Assembly: GCA_023460575.1 (NCBI GenBank)
Contig: JAEWPQ010000056.1
Coordinates: 1-64,000 of the forward strand
Direction of reading: 5' to 3'
Length of the DNA: 64,000 nucleotides
DNA from: Bacillota bacterium
GTDB taxonomy: Bacteria; Bacillota; Clostridia; Lachnospirales; Lachnospiraceae
Shown here: piece by piece, positions 34,077 through 43,628 of the stretch
How the letters are laid out: each line of letters starts with the position of its first letter
How positions within the stretch are numbered: the first letter of the stretch is position 1
The notes under the pieces: generated by a model
What the model was told of the DNA's origin: nothing
Database searches by the model: none
What the model saw: only the letters and a program-made list of their open reading frames with translations
Program-made: the position numbers and the translations under genes

Positions 34077-34919
34077 AGACTTATTTGTATGAAGGGAAAA
34101 GAAAGTTGTTTCTGCATCAGTTGTCTCATCAGTCATTCCTGAACCGATGAAATTAATCAGCTCCTGCAATTTTTCAGGACTCTTCCCATAATCACGAACA
34201 TCTCCGTCTACAGCATGGTCTGCCCATTCCCGGCCACTGGTAAAACCAACTTCCTGGCTGCCATCTGTCAAAGTAACTTGAATTTCATCTGCATTTTCTA
34301 TTAAAGCAAGTAAGAAAAGTGCGTTTGCCCGGAAGGTATTGGCATCGGTTGAGTTTTCCCTGTCGTATTTCGTGAGGTATTCTGTTGGAACTGAATATAC
34401 AATTTCCACCTTACATGGCTGCGATGAGGTTTGTAATTCAAAATGGTCATACTTCAAACCCATAGGAACTGGCAGCAATCCAATCAGGTTACCAACCGCG
34501 GAATTATCACCCACATATTTCGTCCGGGTTTTCCACAAATTTTTCGTAGGGTATGCTGTATCTGGAATTCCTTTTGGCTGTAACTGGATTGTTGTGGCTT
34601 TTGTTCTTGTGGGATAACTTTCCTGGATTTCCCCAAAAAAAAGCACTACATAATCACCTTCGGCGAAATTATCGATGGATATTTTTATTGGTTCACGATT
34701 GTTGTTCACTGTCTGAAGGTTTGCATTCTCCCAACTGACTATACAGTTATCACCAATGGGACTATTTGTGTCAATTCCCTTTACTGTCATAGTCTGGTCA
34801 ACCTTGTCAATTTTAAGAATAGTTGCATTTACACCTGAGAATCCGTTTGGCATCTCCTTTGGACTTGTTGTTAAACCGATAATAACAATAACAACCGCTA
34901 TTACTGCCGCTAAAATCAC
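34062..34919 (-). pseudogene. BlaR1-like protein, C-terminal part separated by a frameshift
   Basis: This frame of 285 codons begins at a GTG with no ribosome site and reads VILAAVIAVVIVIIGL, exactly the fourth membrane helix expected after the NYKKP end of the preceding metalloprotease frame. The rest is an extracytoplasmic sensor region (ILKIDKVDQTMTVKG, then KISIDNFAEGDYVVLFFGEI), as in clostridial BlaR1-type proteins. One base is missing in the G5 run at the join (34922-34930 region). If real, the receptor lacks its sensor; sequencing error or recoding is possible. Confidence 0.7.
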
Positions 34920-35788
34920 CCACCCCCGGGTTTTTTATAATTCAGCACATTTTTAACTCTGCCTTTTGTGTCGCCTTCACCAAAGGCAAGGGGTGTACTG
35001 CCCACAATTCTTCTGCCAGTTGCAAGGGTTAGCAGTGAGGCAGAATAATCCTTTTTCACATCATTACCCAGTCGCTTAATAACTGCTTCATCGCAGGACA
35101 TCTCCATATCTTTTCCGCTGAGAAAAAATGCGGCCCATACAATAGGATTAAACCAATGAACGCAAAGAACCATAAAGCTTATGAGTTTGACAATATGGTC
35201 AAATCTTTTGATATGAGTCTGCTCATGAAGCAGGATATAGTTTTGTTCGGCACCGTTTAGAATAGAGGGAAGATAAATCCTGGGGCTAAAAATACCCATG
35301 ACAAAGGCAGTGTCAATTCTCGGTGAAATAAAAATATGATTCTGACACAGCGTAGCATCCTGCAATTGTTTTTTCAGGCGCAGAAGCGCAGTAAGATTAT
35401 ATACCAGCAAAACTGCAACACCCAATAACCAGATCTGACTGCAGATCAATATCTCGATCTGTAATGGATTTATGCTGGCTTGCGGTGTTGAAGCAGGAAG
35501 AATCACATTAACAGAATGATTAATTATCCCAATACCAGTATCAATTTTTGGTACCTGCATATAGACGATATCTTGTGAGATTGGGTTTGCCTTTGTGGGT
35601 AAAAGACTAAACATGCTCTCAAATGAGAACGGGCAAATGAGGCGAAACAGAACCACCGGCCACAGCGCATAGGAGAATGCCTTTGGTGCTTTTTGCAAAA
35701 GAATTCTTACAATCAATACAAAGGCAATTACAATACTTGCTGTGAAGCTCATATTTAATACTTGCAAAAATACCTTTTCTAACATCAC
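34916..35788 (-). CDS. blaR1: M56/BlaR1 family sensor metallopeptidase (N-terminal part, frameshifted)
   Basis: These 290 residues hold three to four membrane helices and the zinc protease motif HEQTH (in NYILLHEQTHIKRFDHIV), with SCDEAVIKRLG later. Family members sense cell-wall stress or beta-lactams outside and cleave a BlaI-type repressor inside. The frame ends at NYKKPGGG and a stop, while the expected membrane helix and sensor domain continue in the other frame at 34919. It starts at the same base where the BlaI gene ends (overlapping TGA/ATG), so the pair is coupled. Confidence 0.8.
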   Translation of the reverse strand: MMLEKVFLQVLNMSFTASIVIAFVLIVRILLQKAPKAFSYALWPVVLFRLICPFSFESMFSLLPTKANPISQDIVYMQVPKIDTGIGIINHSVNVILPASTPQASINPLQIEILICSQIWLLGVAVLLVYNLTALLRLKKQLQDATLCQNHIFISPRIDTAFVMGIFSPRIYLPSILNGAEQNYILLHEQTHIKRFDHIVKLISFMVLCVHWFNPIVWAAFFLSGKDMEMSCDEAVIKRLGNDVKKDYSASLLTLATGRRIVGSTPLAFGEGDTKGRVKNVLNYKKPGGG

Positions 35789-36150
35789 TACTCCTCCTTA
35801 TATTCATCAATCAGGTGTTGTATCTCCTCAATTTCTTTAGAATTCAGTTTTTTCCTTCTAGTAAATGCAGCCAAAAATTGTGGAAGCGAACCAGCGAAAG
35901 CATCGGACAAAAACTGCTCTCCCTGCGCAGCTCCAAACTCATCTTTGGACATCAGTGCAGTGACTGTTCCGTTATTATTTTCAAAAATCTTACGCTCACA
36001 CAGTCGTTTTAGCATGGTGTAAGTTGTAGTGCGCTTCCAGGCAAACTCTTTTTGGCATATTTCTGTGAGAGTACGGGAGCTGACAGGCTCATTTGCCCAT
36101 ATAATGCCGGCAAATTTTTGCTCCATCTCACCCAATTTATATTGTTCCAT
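35788..36150 (-). CDS. blaI: BlaI/MecI/CopY family repressor
   Basis: This 120-residue winged-helix repressor has KLGEMEQKFAGIIWANEPVS, then the recognition helix around WKRTTTYTMLKRL and a C-terminal dimerisation helix (LAAFTRRKKL). It is cleaved or released when the coupled BlaR1-like protease is activated. AGGAGGATT lies before the ATG. A palindromic operator at 36176-36206 precedes the gene, suggesting autoregulation. No beta-lactamase gene is nearby, so the regulon lies elsewhere. Confidence 0.9.
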   Translation of the reverse strand: MEQYKLGEMEQKFAGIIWANEPVSSRTLTEICQKEFAWKRTTTYTMLKRLCERKIFENNNGTVTALMSKDEFGAAQGEQFLSDAFAGSLPQFLAAFTRRKKLNSKEIEEIQHLIDEYKEE

Positions 36151-36175
36151 TGATGAATCCTCCTGTCGAATAGAA

Positions 36176-36206
36176 TTAGACTAAAAACAGTCTAACACAG
36201 TTAGAC
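36176..36206. promoter_or_regulatory. BlaI-type operator
   Basis: TTAGACT (36176-36182) and AGTCTAA (36189-36195) form a perfect palindrome, and GTCTAAC/GTTAGAC (36190-36206) forms a second, overlapping one. The region lies 26-56 bases before the blaI start. Confidence 0.7.
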
Positions 36207-36427
36207 AAAGAAATCAATAATTATTAATTTATTTTTGGTTTGTCTCATTAGATATTAGCGTTACATTTATTCCATATTTTTTTTCGTTTATGTTATAATT
36301 GTAATCGGACATTCGTGTAATACCCGTTTCAACATTTTATTCAAGCAATATAATTGAAAATAATAATCTTGATGAGATTGGGAATTACCAAATAGATGTT
36401 TTAATATAAAAAAGGGAGAAATACAAA

Positions 36428-37735
36428 TTGAATTTTTTTTCATCATGGTTTTATAATGAGGATTTCGCTCATAATATCGTCTTAACAATGTTGTATGGCT
36501 GGATTTTATATAAATTATGTTTGGTAACATATAAGCGCATAAATAATACAACAGAAGAAAGAAAACATTATTATTTTCGCAAATTGTTCCTGCTATTATT
36601 GATTTATTTTATATTAGGTGAAATTATTTTTTTATTACTTAGAAAACAATTTTTTCTAAACTGGATTCCCAGTGGCTGGTTTATGCAAGACATCACCCTA
36701 TATATTATTTATTCTGTTATGATTTTCAGCTGTCTATTATTTTTAATAAAACGGGTAAAGAAGATTTTAAAGAGAGAAAAGAATATAAAAGATACAATTT
36801 GGGGCATTATCTCAATTCTTTTCTCGGAATTCCTGATCGGTTCGTTTGTACTGATTGCATTTAACGGTGCGCTAAGCAATGTCAGGGTTGAATTGGAATC
36901 CCCAACCATATTAGCGGGCGAAAGTAATAATGCATTAGTAATTAATAAAATGAGAATGGTGCTTCCAAACGGGGTAGAACATGGTATTACAACAAACATT
37001 GTTAAATTTACACTTGTTGCAGTAGACTTAAAGGATGGGAGTAAGTGCTGGACCCGTCTATCGGGGTGGCAGGAGTATATCGTAGGGGAAAGCACCAATG
37101 GACTTCTTATTTTGAATAATAAAAAAAAGGTGCTCAATTTCATAAATCCTAAAACAGGGAAAATAGACATTACAGAAAAAGAATGGGTAGAAAAACTTCC
37201 AGAGTTAAAAGACAATTTAAGTTATAATGAAAATGATTATTACCTTGCTTCAGAAAATGAATTATATTTATATGCATTAGACGGCAAATACTATAGAGTG
37301 GATATGGTTAACAATGTAGTGTCAGAAAGTCCTGATTATAAGAATATATTATCCGAACGTTTCTACTTTTTTAACAACATAAGCGGGTTATCAAGTGATG
37401 AGTTACAGTCGGTGGAACAGGCATGCATCACTTATTATTCAGATTTGCTTGATATGAACATTTTGTGGGCAGATGGGAGTACAGCTCTCATTTCCTACCA
37501 CCAAAAGAGAAACGATGACAAAATAAGCGTTTCCATGGTTTCGTTAAACGAGCATTCCATAAAATGGACTACGCCAATTGAGTATAATTTTACTGGCATG
37601 ATGAATCATTCTATTTCGATATCAAAGGATGATGACTGGTTTTATATCATTTCCAATGGAAACCTATATAAATTAAGTCAGGAAAACGGGAGTATGGAAT
37701 ATGTTTATCAATATCGCTGGAATAAATTAAAATAA
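36428..37735 (+). CDS. Membrane protein with C-terminal propeller-like domain (unknown)
   Basis: This 435-residue protein starts at TTG with GGGAGAA upstream. About four membrane helices occupy residues 15-150 (ending GSFVLIAFNGALS). The remaining roughly 280 residues are extracytoplasmic or cytosolic and repeat short strands of the type DLKDGSKCW, NPKTGKID, LYALDGKYYRV and LYKLSQENGSMEYV, which suggest a PQQ-like beta-propeller. No family recognised. The gene is monocistronic and AT-rich. Confidence 0.6.
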   Translation: MNFFSSWFYNEDFAHNIVLTMLYGWILYKLCLVTYKRINNTTEERKHYYFRKLFLLLLIYFILGEIIFLLLRKQFFLNWIPSGWFMQDITLYIIYSVMIFSCLLFLIKRVKKILKREKNIKDTIWGIISILFSEFLIGSFVLIAFNGALSNVRVELESPTILAGESNNALVINKMRMVLPNGVEHGITTNIVKFTLVAVDLKDGSKCWTRLSGWQEYIVGESTNGLLILNNKKKVLNFINPKTGKIDITEKEWVEKLPELKDNLSYNENDYYLASENELYLYALDGKYYRVDMVNNVVSESPDYKNILSERFYFFNNISGLSSDELQSVEQACITYYSDLLDMNILWADGSTALISYHQKRNDDKISVSMVSLNEHSIKWTTPIEYNFTGMMNHSISISKDDDWFYIISNGNLYKLSQENGSMEYVYQYRWNKLK

Positions 37736-37964
37736 AGTCTCTTCTGCCCTTGAATGACTGCATATTCATAGTTAAATTACATAAAACGGAATAATGCTGA
37801 CTGTTATAGAAATAGGGGTAAACATAGAAAAAAATAGTAATTTTGACGTTTTTTAATAAAATTGAAAAACATTATGGAATAATTACATGATATATGATAT
37901 ATTTCATATTATTAGAATAAATGTAATATGTTTCTAATAAATTCAAAAATGGAGGATACAAAAG

Positions 37965-38252
37965 ATGTATTGTAAAAATTGTGCAAAAGAGATTGATGAC
38001 AAAGCAACTGTATGTCCGCACTGCGGAGTTGCTCAAACTCCTCAGGTGGTTGATAATGGCGGTTTTGGGTGGGGACTTTTAGGCTGCTGCATTCCACTCG
38101 TCGGGTTAATTTTGTTCCTGGTTTGGAAAGACTCGAAGCCAAAGACTGCAAAAGCTGCAGGTTTAGGTGCTTTAATTAGTGTCATTTTAGGTGTTGTGGT
38201 ATATGCATTAATGTTTGGACTTGGAATTATGGGTGCAATGGCGGGTTATTAA
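37965..38252 (+). CDS. Zinc-ribbon membrane protein
   Basis: This 95-residue protein has an N-terminal zinc ribbon MYCKNCAKEIDDKATVCPHC (two CxxC pairs) joined to two hydrophobic helices (LLGCCIPLVGLILFLVW and the Gly/Ala-rich end). Such small proteins are common in Clostridia and of unknown role. GGAGG precedes the ATG. The next gene follows by 14 bases and is probably in the same transcript. Confidence 0.8.
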   Translation: MYCKNCAKEIDDKATVCPHCGVAQTPQVVDNGGFGWGLLGCCIPLVGLILFLVWKDSKPKTAKAAGLGALISVILGVVVYALMFGLGIMGAMAGY

Positions 38253-38266
38253 ACCTTCCGGCTCGT

Positions 38267-38626
38267 ATGAGTAGTTTTTTTTATAGATGGCTTCCTATAT
38301 TTTTTGGCTGCCATTGCAGGGCGGAACGTTCATTTTTTCTGAATGGAAGACAGTTTCCTATTTGTGCACGATGTACCGGCGAATTGGTGGGGATCTTAAT
38401 TTTAGGAATGACCTATGGTATATATCACCCACAATTATTATATGCCGTACTATTTTTGATTCCCATGATTATTGATGGTGGGATTCAATTATTAACTGCA
38501 TACGAAAGCACCAATATCAGGAGATTCCTGACTGGTTTATTTTTTGGGTATGGTCTCTTTTATCTATTTGTAACAAGTATGATTGCTACATATTGGTACG
38601 GATATCATTTCGCAAAAATGCTTTGA
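38267..38626 (+). CDS. DUF2085 family membrane protein
   Basis: This 119-residue protein shows the DUF2085 signature: FGCHCRAERSFFLNGRQFPI followed by CARCTGELVGI, with conserved Cys residues near the membrane, then three hydrophobic helices. The function of this family is unknown; the Cys pairs suggest metal binding. It has no strong ribosome site (TTCCGG upstream) and may be translated by coupling with the zinc-ribbon gene 14 bases upstream. Confidence 0.82.
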   Translation: MSSFFYRWLPIFFGCHCRAERSFFLNGRQFPICARCTGELVGILILGMTYGIYHPQLLYAVLFLIPMIIDGGIQLLTAYESTNIRRFLTGLFFGYGLFYLFVTSMIATYWYGYHFAKML

Positions 38627-38999
38627 AACAGATCCTTAACATAATATCCTGTATCCATATCAGGGAAAATAAAAAAGGCAGGGACGGATACGAAAACGAT
38701 AAGGCATGATTTGCTGGAAAGTTATGTTTCAGCAGATTATATACGTTACCACATTGTATCAGTGTTCTGACCTGTCTTTTTAATCGTTTCCAAAGTCTGT
38801 AAACGGTTGTCATATCCAAACCAATGATCTTCTGTATTGGTTTTCTGTTAATATTCTTAGTTCGTATAAAAATTTGGTTCTTTTAAAAATATCCCCCACA
38901 GCAACAACATTCACTCCGTTATTATGAAAGAAAATGAAGCGTCTATGATATAATGGTATAAAGTTAAAATATACATATAAACCGGAAGGAGAATTTTTT
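38627..38999. other. Intergenic region with no clear gene
   Basis: A minus-strand frame (38586-38819) reads TTVYRLWKRLKRQVRTL, which recalls the helix-turn-helix of some transposases, but it overlaps DUF2085, has no ribosome site and its end shows no similarity, so it is at best a relic. TATAAT at about 38948 and GGAAGGAG at about 38983-38990 serve the GNAT gene that follows. Confidence 0.45.
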
Positions 39000-39938
39000 A
39001 TGGAAAAAACCATAGAGGAACCCTCTATTAGGCTGAAAGGCAGTATCAATCGCAAAGATTATGAATCAATACAGAATCTTGAGGCACAATGTACACAAAA
39101 CGATTTAATCACTCTGAAACTTGAACTTGACTATAAACTGAGTGATGCTGAAAACAGCACGTCTGAAAATGGCAATTCCGATATAAATGAATTCATGTAC
39201 TTTGATGGCGGGGAATTAATCGGATATGTGGGAATATGCTGTTTTGGAGGCATATCACAGCCGTTGGAGATTACCGGAATGGTACACCCACTTTATCGGC
39301 GTCAGGGAATTTTTACAAAACTGTATGAATTGGTTATGGTGGAATGCAGGAGAAGAAACGCAGACTGTATACTTGCTTTGTGTGATAAGAAGTCTGTTTC
39401 TGGCCAGAAGTTTTTAGAAAAGGCGGGTGCTGTCTATCAATATTCTGAGTTTGAGATGTATCTGAACAATGAAATTTATGAAGCAATGGAAAAGCAGGCA
39501 CCCTCTGGCATCACGTTTCGAAAAGCGACCAATGCAGATGCTTTAGAGATAGCCAGGCAAAACTCAATTTATTTTGGCGACGATCCAGTGGAAGAGAATG
39601 AGGATACTGTAAATGGTGATATTCTTCTGCCGGAAGAGGAAGAAAAACGGGGTATGACGATCTATATTGCAGAAAAAGATGACAGGATAATCGGGAAGGT
39701 GAACTTACAGATGTCTGAGGGGGGAACCGGAGGAATCTATGGACTGGGCGTTCTGCCGGAGGAGCGCAAAAAAGGATTTGGAAGAGCTGTACTGACTCAT
39801 GCAGTAGAAAAATTAAAAGATGCAAACGCGGCAAACATTATGCTTCAGGTTGCGGCCGAAAATGCTACAGCTCTCAGCCTTTACAAATCCTGTGGATTTC
39901 AGGAAACTTCGGTTATGGACTATTTTGAGTTAAAGTAA
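39000..39938 (+). CDS. GNAT acetyltransferase with two tandem domains
   Basis: This 312-residue protein has two acetyl-CoA-binding repeats: MVHPLYRRQGIFTKLYE in the first half and GVLPEERKKGFGRAVLTH in the second, each the A-motif of GNAT enzymes. The closing segment ENATALSLYKSCGFQET is also typical. Small-molecule or protein N-acetylation is likely; substrate unknown. GGAAGGAG lies before the ATG. The MFS gene follows closely, so they may form an operon for modifying and exporting a compound (inference). Confidence 0.88.
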   Translation: MEKTIEEPSIRLKGSINRKDYESIQNLEAQCTQNDLITLKLELDYKLSDAENSTSENGNSDINEFMYFDGGELIGYVGICCFGGISQPLEITGMVHPLYRRQGIFTKLYELVMVECRRRNADCILALCDKKSVSGQKFLEKAGAVYQYSEFEMYLNNEIYEAMEKQAPSGITFRKATNADALEIARQNSIYFGDDPVEENEDTVNGDILLPEEEEKRGMTIYIAEKDDRIIGKVNLQMSEGGTGGIYGLGVLPEERKKGFGRAVLTHAVEKLKDANAANIMLQVAAENATALSLYKSCGFQETSVMDYFELK

Positions 39939-39960
39939 ATAACTTTAAATGGAGAATCAA

Positions 39961-41271
39961 GTGAATATTACACAAAAATTAAAAGTTCTGTGGAAACATC
40001 CATTAATTGAATTATTAAAACATAACAAGGGAAATCCTAGAACACTGATTTTAATGGAGCCTCTCTGGGGAATTCCGTATAATCTGATTGCACCTTTTGC
40101 TACCCTGTATATGTATACCCAGGGGATAACGGACGTTCAGATCGGGTTAATTCTGTCTGTTTCTATGGTGGTTCAGGTGCTTTTTTCCTTCTTCGGAGGG
40201 ATCATTACCGATAAGCTGGGGCGCAAATTCACAACCATGATGGGGGATTTCTTTGGCTGGAGTGTTGCCTGTCTTATATGGGCTGTTTCGGATAACTTCT
40301 GGTTTTTTTTAACCGCAGTTTTATTTAACAGCTTTGAGCAGATAAACCAGACGGCATGGTACTGCCTGCTGATTGAAGATGCTGACTCCAAAGATTTAAT
40401 AGGAATCTATACCTGGGTGAACATAGGCGGGCTGATTGCAATCTTTTTTGCACCAATTTCAGGATTGTTAATTAATTCCTTCACTGTAGTTCCGGTTATC
40501 CGCGTTTTATATTTTGTTTTTGCTCTCAATATGCTGATTAAGGTGATTGTTACGTTTCGGTATTGCGGTGAAACCCGGCAGGGAAAGATTCGTATATCTG
40601 AAACAAAAGATACCTCTTTTTTAAAGATGCTATTTGAATACAAGGATTTAATCCCCAAGGTGCTGATGAATAAAGAAATTATGAAAGTGTTGATTGTCTC
40701 TGTGATATTACATATAGCAAACCTTGTCAGTACCAGCTTCTTCAGTCTGTTTGTTACACAAAGGCTGGGCATAGAAAACCGATTTCTTGCTTTCTTTCCG
40801 ATTCTGAATGCGGCTGTAATGCTGTTTTTTATGATTGGAATACAACACCGTTTGGAATCCGTGAAATTTCGAATACCTATGTGGATCGGCCTGGTGTTAT
40901 ATGCTGCGTGCTCCATTCTTCTCATACTGACCCCCTTCCGCAGTATGGCGTTTATTATTATTTATGTCTTTGTTGGAGCGGTAGCCAGTGCCCTTGTAAT
41001 GCCTCGTAAAGACGCCCTGCTTCAGTTGAACATTAATCCCAAAGAACGGGCTCGCATTAATGCTTTGATTATGTCCTTTACCATTGCTTTTGCATCGCCT
41101 TTTGGATACTTTGCCGGTTGGCTGTCAAGCATCGACCGCCGTCTCCCATTTGTATTTACATTTTCAATTTATATCATAGCAATTATTATTGTTGGACGAA
41201 TCCGTGATCCTGAATTTGCTGATGTTAATGAGGCAGCTGATGAGTGGAATACGGACTGTGCAGGCAGTTAA
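39961..41271 (+). CDS. Major facilitator superfamily transporter
   Basis: This protein is about 436 residues with twelve hydrophobic helices. The signature loop between helices 2 and 3 is GGIITDKLGRKFTTMMGDFF. I favour GTG 39961, because GGAG lies six bases upstream, over the ATG at 39949, which has no ribosome site; the two differ by four residues. Likely proton-driven export or uptake of a small solute. It lies 22 bases after the GNAT gene and ends before a strong terminator. Confidence 0.85.
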   Translation: MNITQKLKVLWKHPLIELLKHNKGNPRTLILMEPLWGIPYNLIAPFATLYMYTQGITDVQIGLILSVSMVVQVLFSFFGGIITDKLGRKFTTMMGDFFGWSVACLIWAVSDNFWFFLTAVLFNSFEQINQTAWYCLLIEDADSKDLIGIYTWVNIGGLIAIFFAPISGLLINSFTVVPVIRVLYFVFALNMLIKVIVTFRYCGETRQGKIRISETKDTSFLKMLFEYKDLIPKVLMNKEIMKVLIVSVILHIANLVSTSFFSLFVTQRLGIENRFLAFFPILNAAVMLFFMIGIQHRLESVKFRIPMWIGLVLYAACSILLILTPFRSMAFIIIYVFVGAVASALVMPRKDALLQLNINPKERARINALIMSFTIAFASPFGYFAGWLSSIDRRLPFVFTFSIYIIAIIIVGRIRDPEFADVNEAADEWNTDCAGS

Positions 41272-41303
41272 AATTGATAATTGTGCATTTACCATAGTAA
41301 AAA

Positions 41304-41343
41304 CGGCGGTCTGTAATTTTACGATTACAGGACGCCGATTTTT
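41304..41343 (+). terminator. Intrinsic terminator after the MFS gene
   Basis: CGGCGGTCTGTAA at 41304-41316 pairs with TTACAGGACGCCG at 41325-41337 (one internal mismatch), followed by ATTTTT. Confidence 0.8.
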
Positions 41344-41465
41344 CTTTAACCAGATACAATACTTCTATTTCATAACAATAAAGGATGCAGGTAAGACATC
41401 TACGGGCAAGAAATCACAGGAAATCTTTTCAACTATCAGTTATTCTTATATCGGAGGTGGCGTGA

Positions 41466-42410
41466 ATGAATGCAGAGATACTAAAACATTACCTGGAAAC
41501 AGGTACATATACTTATGCGGGGTATTACAAAGAATATTATAAAAGCTTGCCGGATGATATAACACAATTGGGCAGTCTGATATGCAGCCAGGTGATTCAC
41601 CGGGTTACGTTAAGAGATGGTAATAAAAATGCAAACCACGACTTGATATATGGAGATATGACTCTTTTTCCATGGTACAGGATGCGGTGCGAAGATGATA
41701 TATTGCTGACTTCTAATGCGATGACAGCTGAACTGCTGCGGCTCGATGAGAAGGGATTTACCTGGCACAGAAGGGTTGAGGATAAAATTGTTGTATGCTG
41801 CAGATATGTCTCAGTTCTTATGAGTGCAATTCTTAAAGCAAAAGGAATCCCATGCAGGTCTCGTGCGGGTTTTGCACCATATCTCATAAAAGATGAAAGC
41901 TGGGATCACTGGATTAATCAGTATTGGGACTATAAGTGTAAACGTTGGATTACATTTGATGCAGATGCTTTCTTTAATAAAAACGAGCTTGGATTTGACC
42001 AGTATGATATACCTGAAAATAAGTTTGACTGGCCCGCACAAGTGTGGTTACAGATTCGGGATGGATCTATTGACGGTAAGCGGTTTATTTTTGCAGATGC
42101 AGATAGGACGAATTCGCTGAAAGCTGTATTAAGATATTTGTTCTATGATTTTCATGCAATCATGAATAATGAACTGACCTTTTCATTTCAGCCATGGTTT
42201 TTCGATAACAAATTTGAACAGTTAAGCAGGCAGGATTTTCTGGAGATTGATGAATTAGCAAAACTGATGCTTGATGTTGATGGTAACTTTAAGGAATTAG
42301 TTTATTTATGGAATACAAAGAAAAAATACCGGATTATCAATAGCCCGCTTTTAGGTGATGCTGATAATGAAACGCTTGCTGAATGCTTAGGGGAGAAGTT
42401 AACCACTTAG
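41466..42410 (+). CDS. Transglutaminase-like (cysteine protease fold) protein
   Basis: This 314-residue cytosolic protein has a transglutaminase core: the Cys helix VVCCRYVSVLMSAILKAKGI, then the His in DHWINQYWD and the Asp in RWITFDAD, in the right order. There is no signal peptide. Many such proteins are proteases or amidases. GGAGGTGG precedes the ATG. It stands before the sugar-dehydrogenase-like gene without an obvious link. Confidence 0.8.
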   Translation: MNAEILKHYLETGTYTYAGYYKEYYKSLPDDITQLGSLICSQVIHRVTLRDGNKNANHDLIYGDMTLFPWYRMRCEDDILLTSNAMTAELLRLDEKGFTWHRRVEDKIVVCCRYVSVLMSAILKAKGIPCRSRAGFAPYLIKDESWDHWINQYWDYKCKRWITFDADAFFNKNELGFDQYDIPENKFDWPAQVWLQIRDGSIDGKRFIFADADRTNSLKAVLRYLFYDFHAIMNNELTFSFQPWFFDNKFEQLSRQDFLEIDELAKLMLDVDGNFKELVYLWNTKKKYRIINSPLLGDADNETLAECLGEKLTT

Positions 42411-42532
42411 ATATTGCAGCTGATCCGGCGGAAATGAAATAACTGAAACTTCGCACATGATTCTGTTTTCTTACATATAATGTCAGGAAAATACGGCGGG
42501 CAATGCCGGGTATAAGTATTAAGGAAGAAGTC

Positions 42533-43618
42533 ATGATTTATCGGTGTTTTATCACATTAAGCCACAAGGATTATATCAGGAATGGTATACTTAACTCTCA
42601 GAATTCTTCATATCAGATTCAGATTATTGCAGAAAATCTTCAGATACCCTGGGCAGTGGATATCAGTGAAGACGGCAGGATGTTCTTTACGGAGCGCAGC
42701 GGGAACCTGCGTGTAATAGAAAACTGGACATTAAATCCCGTGCCGGTGTATACATTCGGCCCACCTTTTGTCAGTACCGGAGAGGGCGGGCTTATGGGGC
42801 TTGCTTTGGACAGGGATTTTCTTTCAAACGGATATATCTATCTTATGTATACCTATAATAAAAACGGTGGACTTTACAGCCGTGTGGTACGCATGCGCAT
42901 TGAGGGGAATACCGCATTTGGGGAGGAGATTCTTTTGGACAGAATTCCGGCAGGCCGGTTCCATAACGGAGGAAGGATAAAAATTGGTCCCGACGGTTAC
43001 TTATATATAGCTGCCGGAGATGCCGGTAACCGTGATCTTGCACAGGATATAAACAGTCTGGCAGGTAAAATCCTGCGGATTGGGACAGATGGAAGTATCC
43101 CGCCTGATAACCCCTTTCAAGGTTCACCGGTTTATGCCCTGGGACTCAGAAATCCGCAGGGCCTGGCCTGGAATGACAGAAATGTACTATATGCATCGGA
43201 TCATGGAGAAACAGCTCATGATGAAATTAATATCATACTGCCGGGCGGCAACTATGGCTGGCCTTTGGTTACTGGTGACGAGGAAATGCAGGGATATGGT
43301 TTTATAAATCCTGTCATACAAAGCGGGAATGATACCTGGGCCCCTGCGGGAATGGTCTTCGTAACCGGTGGTCCCCGGAAGGGGCAGCTTATGGTATCAA
43401 CACTCCGGGGTAGTGTGCTCCTGGCAATCACGTTCGACGATTCCGGGACACAAGTAGTTAATATGGAACGGTTATTGCAGGATGATTACGGACGGTTAAG
43501 GGAAGCCTATGAGTCAGGGGACGGTTCCATATATCTTACTACCAGCAACATGGATGGCAGGGGGCTTCCCAATCCCCGGGATGATAAAATCATCAGGCTG
43601 GTACCCCGCATGCAATAA
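42533..43618 (+). CDS. PQQ-dependent sugar dehydrogenase-like (GSDH family) beta-propeller
   Basis: This 361-residue beta-propeller of the soluble glucose/sorbosone dehydrogenase family shows PWAVDISEDGRMFFTERSG, RFHNGGRIKIGPDGYLYIA, GLRNPQGLAWN and HDEINIILPGGNYGWP. It contains the His of the HNGGR motif and the Gly-Asn-Tyr-Gly-Trp sequence. ATG 42533 is chosen because AAGGAAG precedes it; an in-frame ATG at 42503 would add ten residues. No signal peptide is evident, unlike periplasmic members, and no PQQ biosynthesis genes are in the window, so cofactor and location are open. Confidence 0.85.
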   Translation: MIYRCFITLSHKDYIRNGILNSQNSSYQIQIIAENLQIPWAVDISEDGRMFFTERSGNLRVIENWTLNPVPVYTFGPPFVSTGEGGLMGLALDRDFLSNGYIYLMYTYNKNGGLYSRVVRMRIEGNTAFGEEILLDRIPAGRFHNGGRIKIGPDGYLYIAAGDAGNRDLAQDINSLAGKILRIGTDGSIPPDNPFQGSPVYALGLRNPQGLAWNDRNVLYASDHGETAHDEINIILPGGNYGWPLVTGDEEMQGYGFINPVIQSGNDTWAPAGMVFVTGGPRKGQLMVSTLRGSVLLAITFDDSGTQVVNMERLLQDDYGRLREAYESGDGSIYLTTSNMDGRGLPNPRDDKIIRLVPRMQ

Positions 43619-43628
43619 CGGAATTACC

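Noticed and set aside
34900..34935. Programmed -1 frameshifting in BlaR1 (A6 and G5 runs)
   Set aside because: There is no canonical X-XXY-YYZ heptamer in the right phase and no obvious stimulatory hairpin; a simple indel is the easier explanation, though not excluded.
38586..38819. Possible transposase helix-turn-helix (TTVYRLWKRLKRQ) on the minus strand
   Set aside because: It is short, overlaps DUF2085, and has no catalytic motif or terminal repeats.
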